A DNA stretch of 45,598 nt from Minisyncoccota bacterium (lineage in GTDB: Bacteria; Patescibacteriota; Minisyncoccia; Phycocordibacterales; CAJBRS01): contig JADGRH010000001.1 of NCBI GenBank assembly GCA_017881075.1, forward strand, positions 123,639-169,236, given 5' to 3'. Shown here piece by piece: positions 36,344-44,440 of the stretch. Position 1 is the first letter of the stretch. The number at the start of each line of letters is the position of its first letter. The notes below the pieces were generated by a model, which did not search any database, was not told where the DNA came from, and worked only from the letters and a program-made list of their open reading frames with translations. A program made the position numbers and the translations under genes.

Positions 36344-36457
36344 ATGATTACACAAATGTGGAATTTGGCTTTGACACACCCCTTCATCAGCTTGGGGATA
36401 GTTGTGGCAGCGGTGGTTCTCATTCTTGTGATGACTGGTCGCGACCAAGATTCTTGA
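36344..36457 (+). CDS. 37-aa single-pass membrane microprotein
   Basis: CAGGAG Shine-Dalgarno before ATG; MITQMWNLALTHPFISLGIVVAAVVLILVMTGRDQDS; own terminator at 36476-36500. Confidence 0.6.
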   Translation: MITQMWNLALTHPFISLGIVVAAVVLILVMTGRDQDS

Positions 36458-36475
36458 CACGGTGGGTATTCGGCG

Positions 36476-36500
36476 AGGGCTCTTGATCGGGCCCTTTTTT
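36476..36500 (+). terminator. Intrinsic terminator after the 37-aa ORF
   Basis: AGGGCTC-ttgatc-GGGCCCT then TTTTT. Confidence 0.75.
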
Positions 36501-36521
36501 AATTTTATTTTTCAAAATAGT

Positions 36522-37136
36522 CTATACCCCTTTATCCACTTTTTTCCATTCAATAATCTCTCCGGCGCGTAATTCCATTTTATCCGCCCTGCGAATTAAC
36601 TTCTCATTTTTCTTGGGCACGATAGGGAAGTGAGGAGAGTTGTCGATAGCCTCGGCTATAAAATACAGATCTTTATCGGTGGTGATCCATTTTGTTCCGA
36701 ACTTTTTCAAATTAAAAGGTCTAGAATAACTTTTGAGAACTTTCTTTCTGGTTTTATTATTGAAATATTCATGAAAATAGGACAGGGCCAACTCTCGGAT
36801 GGTTTTGTATACCGGGTCACGAAATCGAAGACTAGCGTGGTTGGTCTTGCTAATCGCTCCCCAATAGCCATTTCTTTTGTAAAGGGCGACGACATGGTCT
36901 TCGTCGCCCTTTACTTTAAGATCTAAAAGAAGTGGTTTCTGGCCGCCTACCCACAAGGTAGCAGCGGCCAAAAGGGCTCCTTCCAGGCAGTGTGCCTTCT
37001 TCTTTTGAAGCACTCTTCGTGGAGACATATACTCTTCTCCCCAATTAATGGGAAGGGAATCCAAAAAATCCTGGATCTTTATGGGAGTGGAAAGTTTTTT
37101 AAGAGTCGAAAACTCTTTCGGAGAAAGGCCGAGCAT
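36522..37136 (-). CDS. Hypothetical protein, possibly transglutaminase-like
   Basis: KKKAHCLEGALLAAATLWVGG ... DEDHVVALYKRNGYWGAISK (Cys and His motifs); fold call is tentative. Confidence 0.5.
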   Translation of the reverse strand: MLGLSPKEFSTLKKLSTPIKIQDFLDSLPINWGEEYMSPRRVLQKKKAHCLEGALLAAATLWVGGQKPLLLDLKVKGDEDHVVALYKRNGYWGAISKTNHASLRFRDPVYKTIRELALSYFHEYFNNKTRKKVLKSYSRPFNLKKFGTKWITTDKDLYFIAEAIDNSPHFPIVPKKNEKLIRRADKMELRAGEIIEWKKVDKGV

Positions 37137-37137
37137 T

Positions 37138-37305
37138 TCAGTAATTGCTGATTTTAAGGCCGAGCCAAATGCCGGCTATGCCGCCGACCGCTGTTAAGAC
37201 GACAGATGACAACGAGAAAAAGCCGGCTCCCCACAAACTAGGGATGAATCCTCCGATGGTAGAGCCGACAAACATTCCAATCCAGATAAGTGATTTGGAG
37301 CCCAT
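37138..37305 (-). CDS. 55-aa Gly-rich two-TM membrane protein
   Basis: MGSKSLIWIGMFVGSTIGGFIPSLWGAGFFSLSSVVLTAVGGIAGIWLGLKISNY; stop lies 1 nt from the next ATG (translationally coupled layout). Confidence 0.7.
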   Translation of the reverse strand: MGSKSLIWIGMFVGSTIGGFIPSLWGAGFFSLSSVVLTAVGGIAGIWLGLKISNY

Positions 37306-37337
37306 GAGATAATTATATCATCTGTTATAATTATTCC

Positions 37338-38096
37338 TTGCCTCCAACTATCAAAAAAGACTGGAGTATTTTTATGAGCAGTTTATTTTTTGTGCTGGGA
37401 TTTTCTATTGTTTTTTCATTGGTGGGAATTCTACTTCAAACAGTTCTCTCGCATGCTACTCTTGTGGTTGAGACTTGGCTGGATAGGGTAGGAGGGGTGA
37501 TCATTATTCTTTTTGGCCTATTTCTGCTCAATCTTTTTACCCCCGGATTTCTCTCTAAAAGTCGTCCATTTGCAGTAAAACATCGATTTAAGTCATATTA
37601 TCTGACCTCCTTTGTCTTCGGTGCCGCCTTTGCCCTAGGCTGGACACCGTGCGTTTCAGCTGCACTCGGGGCTATTCTGGTCCTTGCCAGCACCTCTCCC
37701 AGTAGTGCCTTCTTCCTTTTATTTGCTTACACTCTTGGTATCGGAATTCCTTTTCTTCTGGTGGGGTTGTTTACTAATCAAGCACAATCGGTCATCAATA
37801 GAATGGGCAAGGCACTTCAATATTTTCAATATGTCTTTGGGGCACTTCTACTGGTTATGGGAGTTCTGATCTTTACGGGAGAACTTTCAAAGATCGCTAA
37901 TTTCCAATTGCTGACAAATATTTTAACTTCTCTGAATGTAGGCACGAGCGTTGGTGGTAATATTAACTCCATCAGTATTATTAATCTTGTGGTGGCCTTT
38001 CTAGCTGGCCTCGGATCATTTTTGAGTCCGTGCATCTTACCGATTATTCCAGGTTTTCTTTCGTATCTTGCCTCAACGGCAGTTAAAAAATCATGA
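37338..38096 (+). CDS. ccdA: CcdA/DsbD-type thiol transporter, apparently circularly permuted
   Basis: Begins with LFFVLGFSIVFSLVGIL; central FVFGAAFALGWTPCVSAALGAILVLAS; ends VVAFLAGLGSFLSPCILPIIPGFLSYLAS, the motif normally N-terminal. Confidence 0.85.
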   Translation: MPPTIKKDWSIFMSSLFFVLGFSIVFSLVGILLQTVLSHATLVVETWLDRVGGVIIILFGLFLLNLFTPGFLSKSRPFAVKHRFKSYYLTSFVFGAAFALGWTPCVSAALGAILVLASTSPSSAFFLLFAYTLGIGIPFLLVGLFTNQAQSVINRMGKALQYFQYVFGALLLVMGVLIFTGELSKIANFQLLTNILTSLNVGTSVGGNINSISIINLVVAFLAGLGSFLSPCILPIIPGFLSYLASTAVKKS

Positions 38097-39229
38097 ATAG
38101 ACAGAAGAAAAATATTATATTAGTAATTGTGGTAGCGCTTATTGTCTTGGCAATTGGTTATTTAGAAGCAAAAAAACCGCAAGTGGTTCAAGTAGGGAAT
38201 GATGAGATTATTCTTAATGATGCTGGTAGTGGGGCGGCCACCACTTCAACATCTACAGAAGTGGTGGCCGCCAACCGAACAATAGTCAGAACAGGAAAAG
38301 TGCTGACTTATCCTCGGGCCAAAGAGTTTGTGGACCCTCAAGGATTTATTAATAGCGACCCTTTTAAGTTATCAGATTTGGTCGGAAAGAAAGTCCTCCT
38401 CATTGATTTCTGGACTTATAGTTGCATCAATTGTCGCCGGACTGTTCCATATCTGAATGCCTGGTATAAGAAATATAGAGACCAGGGTCTGGAAATCATC
38501 GGCGTTCATACACCGGAATTTGATTTTGAAAAGAATTACAACAATGTTGCTAGAGCGGTTAAAGATCTTGGTATTCAATATCCGGTAGTTCTAGACAGTA
38601 ACCTTGGCACCTGGACTGCGTATCAAAATAGTTATTGGCCACGAGAGTATTTAATTGATATTGACGGATTCATCGTTCACGACCACATCGGAGAAGGGGA
38701 TTATGATAAAACAGAAGAAGCCATTCAGCAGGCTCTGGCAGAGAGAAATACAGCCCTGGGATTGAATACAAAAATCAGTTCGGGGATTAGTAATCCGTCC
38801 GATGTTATTCAAATGGATGGGAGTAAGGTAAAAAGTCAAGAAACTTATTTTGGCTCGGGGCGGAATGTATATCTCGCAAACGGTGTTCAAGGTCAAGTTG
38901 GATCTCAAAATCTTACTTTACCTTCGACCACTGATCCAGATAAGTTATATTTAGATGGAAATTGGGATTTTCAGCCAGAGTTTGCCACGAATAAAAATAA
39001 TGGATCTAAAATACTATTCAAATACAATGCCAAGAATGTCTACTTTGTTGGGAGTGCCGCAAGCGATGTGTCAGTTAAAATCTTCCAGGACGGGAAGCTA
39101 ATCAACACCCTCACCATTAAGGACAATAAATTATATACCCTTATTCAAGGCGATAATTACGGTCAACATACTCTGGAAATTGAAATTGACGGAGTCGGCT
39201 TAGAAGCATACACCTTCACTTTCGGCTAA
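38093..39229 (+). CDS. TlpA/DipZ-like redoxin with a C-terminal beta-sandwich-like domain
   Basis: KKVLLIDFWTYSCINCRRTVPYLNAWYKKYRDQGLEIIGVHTPEFDFE ... WPREYLIDIDGFIVHDHIGEGDY. Confidence 0.88.
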   Translation: MNRQKKNIILVIVVALIVLAIGYLEAKKPQVVQVGNDEIILNDAGSGAATTSTSTEVVAANRTIVRTGKVLTYPRAKEFVDPQGFINSDPFKLSDLVGKKVLLIDFWTYSCINCRRTVPYLNAWYKKYRDQGLEIIGVHTPEFDFEKNYNNVARAVKDLGIQYPVVLDSNLGTWTAYQNSYWPREYLIDIDGFIVHDHIGEGDYDKTEEAIQQALAERNTALGLNTKISSGISNPSDVIQMDGSKVKSQETYFGSGRNVYLANGVQGQVGSQNLTLPSTTDPDKLYLDGNWDFQPEFATNKNNGSKILFKYNAKNVYFVGSAASDVSVKIFQDGKLINTLTIKDNKLYTLIQGDNYGQHTLEIEIDGVGLEAYTFTFG

Positions 39230-39279
39230 TCTGTGGTAGACTATATGTAGCTAAAATTTATTATTAATTGTATAGAAAT

Positions 39280-39495
39280 ATGGATGAAGTAAAAAATATT
39301 GGAGAAAAGTGCAATTGTCCGCACCATAAAATGGTGCCATTAATGGTCTTGCTCATTGGTCTGACTTTTTTATTGGGCGCTTTAAACATTTTGAGCGGAC
39401 AGGCTGTAAGTATTATTTGGCCGATTCTTGTTATCATTGCCGCCGGCACCAAAATCTCTTCATCTAAATGTAAGTGTTGCAATAAATCCAATTAA
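39280..39495 (+). CDS. Small Cys-rich membrane protein
   Basis: MDEVKNIGEKCNCPHHKMVPLMVLLIGLTFLLGALNILSG ... SSKCKCCNKSN. Confidence 0.6.
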   Translation: MDEVKNIGEKCNCPHHKMVPLMVLLIGLTFLLGALNILSGQAVSIIWPILVIIAAGTKISSSKCKCCNKSN

Positions 39496-39535
39496 TAATC
39501 GAAGCAGATTTATTATCATTTCTAGATAAATATTT

Positions 39536-39721
39536 ATGGAAAAAAGAAAAGTGGCAGATTGTCGCAAAATGCCTAGCGATTCAAACTGTTCAGTTACTAT
39601 TGCCGGTCGGGAAGAAGAACTAATGCCTTTGGTAGTTCATCATGCAACCACTGTGCATGGACACAAAGATACACCCGAATTAAGAGAAGAGATCAGAAAA
39701 AATCTAACAGACGAATCATAA
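39536..39721 (+). CDS. DUF1059-like small protein
   Basis: VADCRKMPSDSNCSVTIAGREEELMPLVVHHATTVHGHKDTPELREEIRKNL. Confidence 0.75.
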   Translation: MEKRKVADCRKMPSDSNCSVTIAGREEELMPLVVHHATTVHGHKDTPELREEIRKNLTDES

Positions 39722-39725
39722 ATTT

Positions 39726-40100
39726 ATGATTGAAATCGAAGATGATTTTCCCCACTATCACGGAGATGCCATTCAAGCCCTTTTTATGACAAATGGGCTA
39801 ATTATGCTTATCGGCCTACCTTTCTTTTCCGCATATCTTCAATTTACTCTTTTTGCCGCCATTTTAGGCATCTTATTGGTAGGCATATTTGCCGGTCTCA
39901 CCAATCACCGAAATAGGGTAGTAATGTTTCTGAATATAATTGTTTCTTTAATTGGTCTGTTTGCTTTTGAGTTAAGCGCCATTCAGTCTAGAGATTTACA
40001 GATGTATTTTCTTTTCAATCAAGTAATTGCTGTTATTTTCTTTATCACCACTTACTTAAGTATCAAAAGCTTCCGGGAAATCTATTGGACCATCAAATAA
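39726..40100 (+). CDS. Multi-TM membrane protein, unknown
   Basis: Four hydrophobic segments in a 124-aa ORF. Confidence 0.6.
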   Translation: MIEIEDDFPHYHGDAIQALFMTNGLIMLIGLPFFSAYLQFTLFAAILGILLVGIFAGLTNHRNRVVMFLNIIVSLIGLFAFELSAIQSRDLQMYFLFNQVIAVIFFITTYLSIKSFREIYWTIK

Positions 40101-40115
40101 TTATTTAGGAATTAT

Positions 40116-40565
40116 TTAAGCTTCAACAACTATTTTACCGTGCATTGTTGGATGGATACTGCAATGATAATTTGTAGTACCAGGACTGGTAAAGGTAAAA
40201 GTGAAGGATTGTCCCGGCGAGAGCTGTGAAGAATTAAGGAGATTGCCTGAATCGGAGGTAATGGTATGAGGGACACTGTCATTATTAATCCAGGTCACCT
40301 TTGTTCCTACTTTGATCGTTGTTGATGAAGGACTAAAGGCGAAGTTCTTTATGCCGATAGTGATGTTAGAGGCTACTGGCTGTGCGGGAGCAGCTACGGT
40401 TGTCGTAGAATTGTTCACTATGTTAACCGAGGTGTTTTCAACAGGAGGAGTATTTGTTTGTGAATTGTCCACCGGAGTCTGGTTAGAGTTATTGTTGAAG
40501 AAGATAAAATAACCTCCGACAATAACGATCACCAACACTAATAATATTACGATTGTTTTATTCAT
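40116..40565 (-). CDS. Cupredoxin (plastocyanin/azurin-like), membrane anchored
   Basis: IKNFAFSPSSTTIKVGTKVTWINNDSVPHTIT ... SPGTTNYHCSIHPTMHGKIVVEA (His, Cys, His, Met ligands). Confidence 0.9.
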   Translation of the reverse strand: MNKTIVILLVLVIVIVGGYFIFFNNNSNQTPVDNSQTNTPPVENTSVNIVNNSTTTVAAPAQPVASNITIGIKNFAFSPSSTTIKVGTKVTWINNDSVPHTITSDSGNLLNSSQLSPGQSFTFTFTSPGTTNYHCSIHPTMHGKIVVEA

Positions 40566-40619
40566 AGAGATTTATAAAGTTAGCTAATAGGAAAATATTA
40601 TATCATATGTGTCTATTTT

Positions 40620-40648
40620 GCTCCACATGTTGAACGATATTAGAACCT
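40620..40648 (+). repeat. 29-bp cassette-boundary-like motif, copy A
   Basis: GCTCCACATGTTGAACGATATTAGAACCT. Confidence 0.75.
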
Positions 40649-40668
40649 GTTTTTAATATAGTAATCTT

Positions 40669-40920
40669 ATGACCAAAAAAGGAATCGCCACTGGTGTGGT
40701 ACATAGAGTGCCCGCGGATTTACGAAAGACCCTTACTTCTACTCCAGCGGCGCTAGCGGTGTGGGAGAATATTACCCCACTCGCACGCAATGAGTGGATA
40801 TGCTGGATTGAATCCGCCAAGAAATCGGAGACTAGGCGTCATAGGATCGAGAGGACGCGCACAGAACTTATGGACGGAAAACACCGACCTTGCTGTTGGG
40901 CCGGTTGCATTCATCGTTGA
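40669..40920 (+). CDS. Small YdeI/OmpD-associated-like protein
   Basis: NITPLARNEWICWIESAKKSETRRHRIERTRTELMDGKHRPCCWAGCIHR. Confidence 0.6.
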   Translation: MTKKGIATGVVHRVPADLRKTLTSTPAALAVWENITPLARNEWICWIESAKKSETRRHRIERTRTELMDGKHRPCCWAGCIHR

Positions 40921-40952
40921 AATAATTGAAGAGATGTAAAGTTACCTTTTTT

Positions 40953-40981
40953 GCTCCGCATCGTGAACGAGTTCAGAACCC
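40953..40981 (+). repeat. 29-bp motif, copy B
   Basis: GCTCCGCATCGTGAACGAGTTCAGAACCC. Confidence 0.8.
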
Positions 40982-41051
40982 TTAATTGGAGGAATATAGA
41001 ATTTAATCTGAGCATTTTTACTAAATCCTATGATTTTGCTAGACTTCAATA

Positions 41052-42035
41052 ATGGACAAAATGGAATCTTACGAGACCACGAGGTTGCCTTTTGAAGAAC
41101 TATTTGATAGTGGAAAAACCAAGTTATCTAAAGAATCATTTGATGGTGCAAGGGAGACATTTGCTTATGTATCAAAGGAATGTTCAGCAACTGTCCGACA
41201 CGCCTTAGCAATAAACGCTGATTATATAGTTGTTTTAGATAAAGCCGCACGAAATTATGGATACATTTTCCTTAAAACAATTCCTGCAATTTGTGAAGAA
41301 ATTGCAAGAATCAAAGGTGTTCCAATTAAAGATATAAAAGTGCCTGAAGTTAAGTTTCTAAACCCCTCAACTGAAGTAAGTTGGGGTCTTAGTCACGAAT
41401 ATAAATTTTCCCCTAAGGAAGAAGACGAAGAGATGATGAAAAAAATGTTTAACGATAAAACAGTATTGGTTTTTGACGAATCCTCGGATTCTAATTTTAG
41501 AAATTATAATAATGTTCACGAATTAAAACCTAGTGAACAATATGATTTTTGGGATAACGATACTAGCAATGAGCAGTTTGCGGGAGAATTAAAATCTCCA
41601 ATTGGTGAAAGATTATTAGACGACAGAAGTTATTTTCACAAAAAAAGAAAACAGTGGTTTGGGGAAGAGGAAATACCTCCTCCAAGAGGTCGTGGGTTTA
41701 TGGCAAAGCCAGATTATAGACCCAAAAGTGTAGCTTTTAGCGAGTGGTTACATAAGAAATATGGCACTAATGCTGATGTGCACATCGGCATTTCGTCTGG
41801 AGGGGGTGGAGTTTTACACGGCTTATTTGATATTTATACGAAGCATAAGGAGGGGGAAAGTGTGGCTCACAGACATAATCCTAAAATAGAAGATTCAAAT
41901 GATTCTGACTTATTTTCAATTCAAAACCCAGAATTTAAGAGAGATGAATTTGATGAATATGTAAAACCCGCTCTAGATGCGATTATAAAAGATATTCAAA
42001 ACAGCTCTAAATCTGGGTATCAAAACAGCCTTTAG
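41052..42035 (+). CDS. Hypothetical protein, possibly phosphoribosyltransferase-like
   Basis: ADYIVVLDKAARNYGYIFLKTIPAI ... DKTVLVFDESSDSNF; fold call is inference only. Confidence 0.45.
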   Translation: MDKMESYETTRLPFEELFDSGKTKLSKESFDGARETFAYVSKECSATVRHALAINADYIVVLDKAARNYGYIFLKTIPAICEEIARIKGVPIKDIKVPEVKFLNPSTEVSWGLSHEYKFSPKEEDEEMMKKMFNDKTVLVFDESSDSNFRNYNNVHELKPSEQYDFWDNDTSNEQFAGELKSPIGERLLDDRSYFHKKRKQWFGEEEIPPPRGRGFMAKPDYRPKSVAFSEWLHKKYGTNADVHIGISSGGGGVLHGLFDIYTKHKEGESVAHRHNPKIEDSNDSDLFSIQNPEFKRDEFDEYVKPALDAIIKDIQNSSKSGYQNSL

Positions 42036-42037
42036 AT

Positions 42038-43012
42038 TTACAGTCTATTTAAAAACACTTCTAAATTGGTTTCAGGCTTAAAAACAAGAGTATTTTCTTC
42101 TTCGGTTGGAACTTCTAATTCTTCTATGGCTTGGTCCAAGTATTCTTGCTTAACATCGTGCCTTTGTTTGGCAGTTAAATTATTAGATTGCCTTTGTTTT
42201 TGAACTTCCAAAGGAGTGTCCAAGAAGACTACTTTTGTATCAGCGTTAGCAGATGTGGCTATTTCTCTTAATTCCTCACGATGTTCAAGGCGAGTATTTA
42301 CATTATCAAAGACGACAGATTTTCCATTTAAGAGGTTTTTTTTGATTTTTTCTATACACATATCTAAAAGCATTCTCCATTGCTCATCACTATCTTCATC
42401 TATATTCAATCTATCCTTATTTTCAAAATACATAGCATCCTGAGAAATTAAGACACTATCCGTTTTCTCAGCAATTTTCTTTGCCAGAAATGACTTACCT
42501 GAAAATCCCACACCGCACATTATGTAGAGGATGGGCATAGACCGATAGGACCGAAAGAAGTCGTATTTAGCCTTCCTATAATCATCCATTGATTTACCCT
42601 CAAAGCTTCTTTTTAAGTGATTTAACTCTTCAACCAATTCTGGATGATTTAGCAATAGGTCTCGTTGGGCAACAAATTTATCGTCTAGCGAACCAATAAC
42701 TGTAAGCTGAGCACCAAAGTCTATTTCTAGACTGCTATCCTTGAAACTAGCAAAGCTGTCGGTCCAGTTTTCTGATTGATTGATTTCATACATCTCTTTT
42801 AAGGCTCCCACGGATGCACTAAAGTCTTCTTTTTGAACACGAATATTTATGTCCAAATCGCCTTTGGTTAGTGAGTTAGGAATTGATGAGCTACCGATAT
42901 GCTCAACCTCCGCGAACGGAAGATTCTCAAGTACTTTACTTTTTTGCTCAACAAAGACCTTATTAGCTAAATATTGAAATTGACTGACAGGTTTGAAGGA
43001 TACAATTTCCAT
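42038..43012 (-). CDS. GrpB/nucleotidyltransferase-like domain fused to a P-loop (AAA_33-type) kinase
   Basis: VEHIGSSSIPNSLTKGDLDINIRV ... MDDYRKAKYDFF then ILYIMCGVGFSGKSFLAKKIAEKTDSVLISQDAMYF ... GKSVVFDNVN. Confidence 0.75.
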   Translation of the reverse strand: MEIVSFKPVSQFQYLANKVFVEQKSKVLENLPFAEVEHIGSSSIPNSLTKGDLDINIRVQKEDFSASVGALKEMYEINQSENWTDSFASFKDSSLEIDFGAQLTVIGSLDDKFVAQRDLLLNHPELVEELNHLKRSFEGKSMDDYRKAKYDFFRSYRSMPILYIMCGVGFSGKSFLAKKIAEKTDSVLISQDAMYFENKDRLNIDEDSDEQWRMLLDMCIEKIKKNLLNGKSVVFDNVNTRLEHREELREIATSANADTKVVFLDTPLEVQKQRQSNNLTAKQRHDVKQEYLDQAIEELEVPTEEENTLVFKPETNLEVFLNRL

Positions 43013-43036
43013 ATGATTGGAAGTATATCAAAATCT

Positions 43037-43065
43037 GCTCCCTTGGTTGGATAGGTTCAGAACCC
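43037..43065 (+). repeat. 29-bp motif, copy C
   Basis: GCTCCCTTGGTTGGATAGGTTCAGAACCC. Confidence 0.8.
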
Positions 43066-43114
43066 TGGATTGGGGGAAGATAAAGAGGGAAGTGGAGGGT
43101 TTGGTTTTATATAA

Positions 43115-43140
43115 AAAACACATCATTGCTGATGTGTTTT
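43115..43140 (-). terminator. Intrinsic terminator of the GNAT gene
   Basis: AAAACACATCA-ttgc-TGATGTGTTTT; minus strand continues TTATATAAAA. Confidence 0.7.
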
Positions 43141-43154
43141 GAAATTTGTATGGA

Positions 43155-43706
43155 CTATTTATTTCGCTCCCATTCACTCACAAGAATACTGTATGCCACT
43201 GCGTCAATGAAATGATCATAAAGCCATTCGTTCTGGCGACAGACACCCTCATTTGTGAAGCCAAGCCGTTCAGGAATTGCAACACTTTTAGTATTCTCAA
43301 CAGCACACAGAATCTCAATGCGATTTAAATTCATTTTTTCGAATCCGTATTTGATGAGTGCTTTAACCGAATCGGTCACAATACCCTTGCCTTGAAAATC
43401 TTCTGCGAGCCAGTATCCGATTGTATCCTTTCTATTGATCTTATCCCAATAGTGGAAACCAATTGAACCAACCCATTGATTGTCATACCAAATTCCAAAA
43501 TCCACACTTTCTTGTTTTTCAAAATTTGAAATACACGATTGAATATATTTTAGCGTATCACCAACTGTCTTCGTGGCATCAACCCACGGCAGCCATTGTC
43601 GAAGATAGGTACGATTTTTATCAATGAGGCTGAAGAACACGTTAGCGTCTGCCTCTTCTCTGAGTCGTAGCTCTAAATTTTCTCTTCCAGGAATTACAAA
43701 GTTCAT
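43155..43706 (-). CDS. GNAT acetyltransferase (RimJ/RimL-like)
   Basis: LELRLREEADANVFFSLIDKNRTYLRQWLPWV ... TIGYWLAEDFQGKGIVTDSVKALIKYGFEKMNLNRIEILC. Confidence 0.9.
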   Translation of the reverse strand: MNFVIPGRENLELRLREEADANVFFSLIDKNRTYLRQWLPWVDATKTVGDTLKYIQSCISNFEKQESVDFGIWYDNQWVGSIGFHYWDKINRKDTIGYWLAEDFQGKGIVTDSVKALIKYGFEKMNLNRIEILCAVENTKSVAIPERLGFTNEGVCRQNEWLYDHFIDAVAYSILVSEWERNK

Positions 43707-43745
43707 ACAATAAATAATACATTATATATGGAGTATTGTCAATTT

Positions 43746-43774
43746 GCTCCCCTGGTTGGCTACGTTCAGAACTC
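43746..43774 (+). repeat. 29-bp motif, copy D
   Basis: GCTCCCCTGGTTGGCTACGTTCAGAACTC; C and D also share similarity downstream to about TTTTATATAAA. Confidence 0.8.
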
Positions 43775-43893
43775 TTGATTGGAGACAGATTGAGAGGGAA
43801 TTGAGTAGTTTGAGTTTTATATAAACGAAACCCCCGCACCAACTTTCGTCGGATTGGGGGCTCATGACAGAGATCTTCTAGATCTGTGTCAGA

Positions 43894-44190
43894 TTAGTAA
43901 TCGTCTTCCTCATCGTCTGCATGACAAGCTGCCCAGTCAACTTTTTCTAGCTCCCTTCGAAGCTCGCGTTGTTCTCGGTCAGACATTTCACCAGAGATAA
44001 TGCTTGCGCTATTGAAATCTCCTTCCTCGGGGCAACACCCATTGGTTAAAGAGTCTAGTGCGCATGCGTAGCAGGAGTCGCGAGACGAATCTCGGTCACT
44101 CCTCTCCGCTCCGTCAATGTTTTTATGATACGTTTTACCGCAGTCCTTACATTCAGTCTTAATGATCATGTATGTCCTATTGTTGTCCAC
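43894..44190 (-). CDS. Cys-rich hypothetical protein (zinc-ribbon-like)
   Basis: CKDCGKTYHKN ... CYACALDSLTNGCCPE; GTG start at 44190 or internal ATG. Confidence 0.55.
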   Translation of the reverse strand: MDNNRTYMIIKTECKDCGKTYHKNIDGAERSDRDSSRDSCYACALDSLTNGCCPEEGDFNSASIISGEMSDREQRELRRELEKVDWAACHADDEEDDY

Positions 44191-44368
44191 GGCAAGCGTG
44201 GGTAATAGACATCATCCCTTCTTACCTTTCGGCGCGGGGGATTGTCGCTCGATCTGCCACTGTACCGCATAGACAGCAGATTGTTACTTCTCAGTCGAAA
44301 CCCTGTGTGAAGTACGCGTAGGTTACCTATCTAATATGTTAGCATTAAAATAAGGATTTGTCAAATTT

Positions 44369-44397
44369 ACTTCGTCTCGTAGAGGATGTTAGAACCT
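44369..44397 (+). repeat. 29-bp motif, copy E (most divergent 5' end)
   Basis: ACTTCGTCTCGTAGAGGATGTTAGAACCT. Confidence 0.7.
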
Positions 44398-44440
44398 ATC
44401 AAACCTGATAATATAACTCTATCATTGAAAAAGTCAGCTA

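Noticed and set aside
37338-38096. CcdA truncated by frameshift or assembly error
   Set aside because: The PCxxP helix is present at the C-terminus rather than missing, the ORF is intact, and it overlaps the next gene by 4 nt as in a normal operon; still worth a read-level check.
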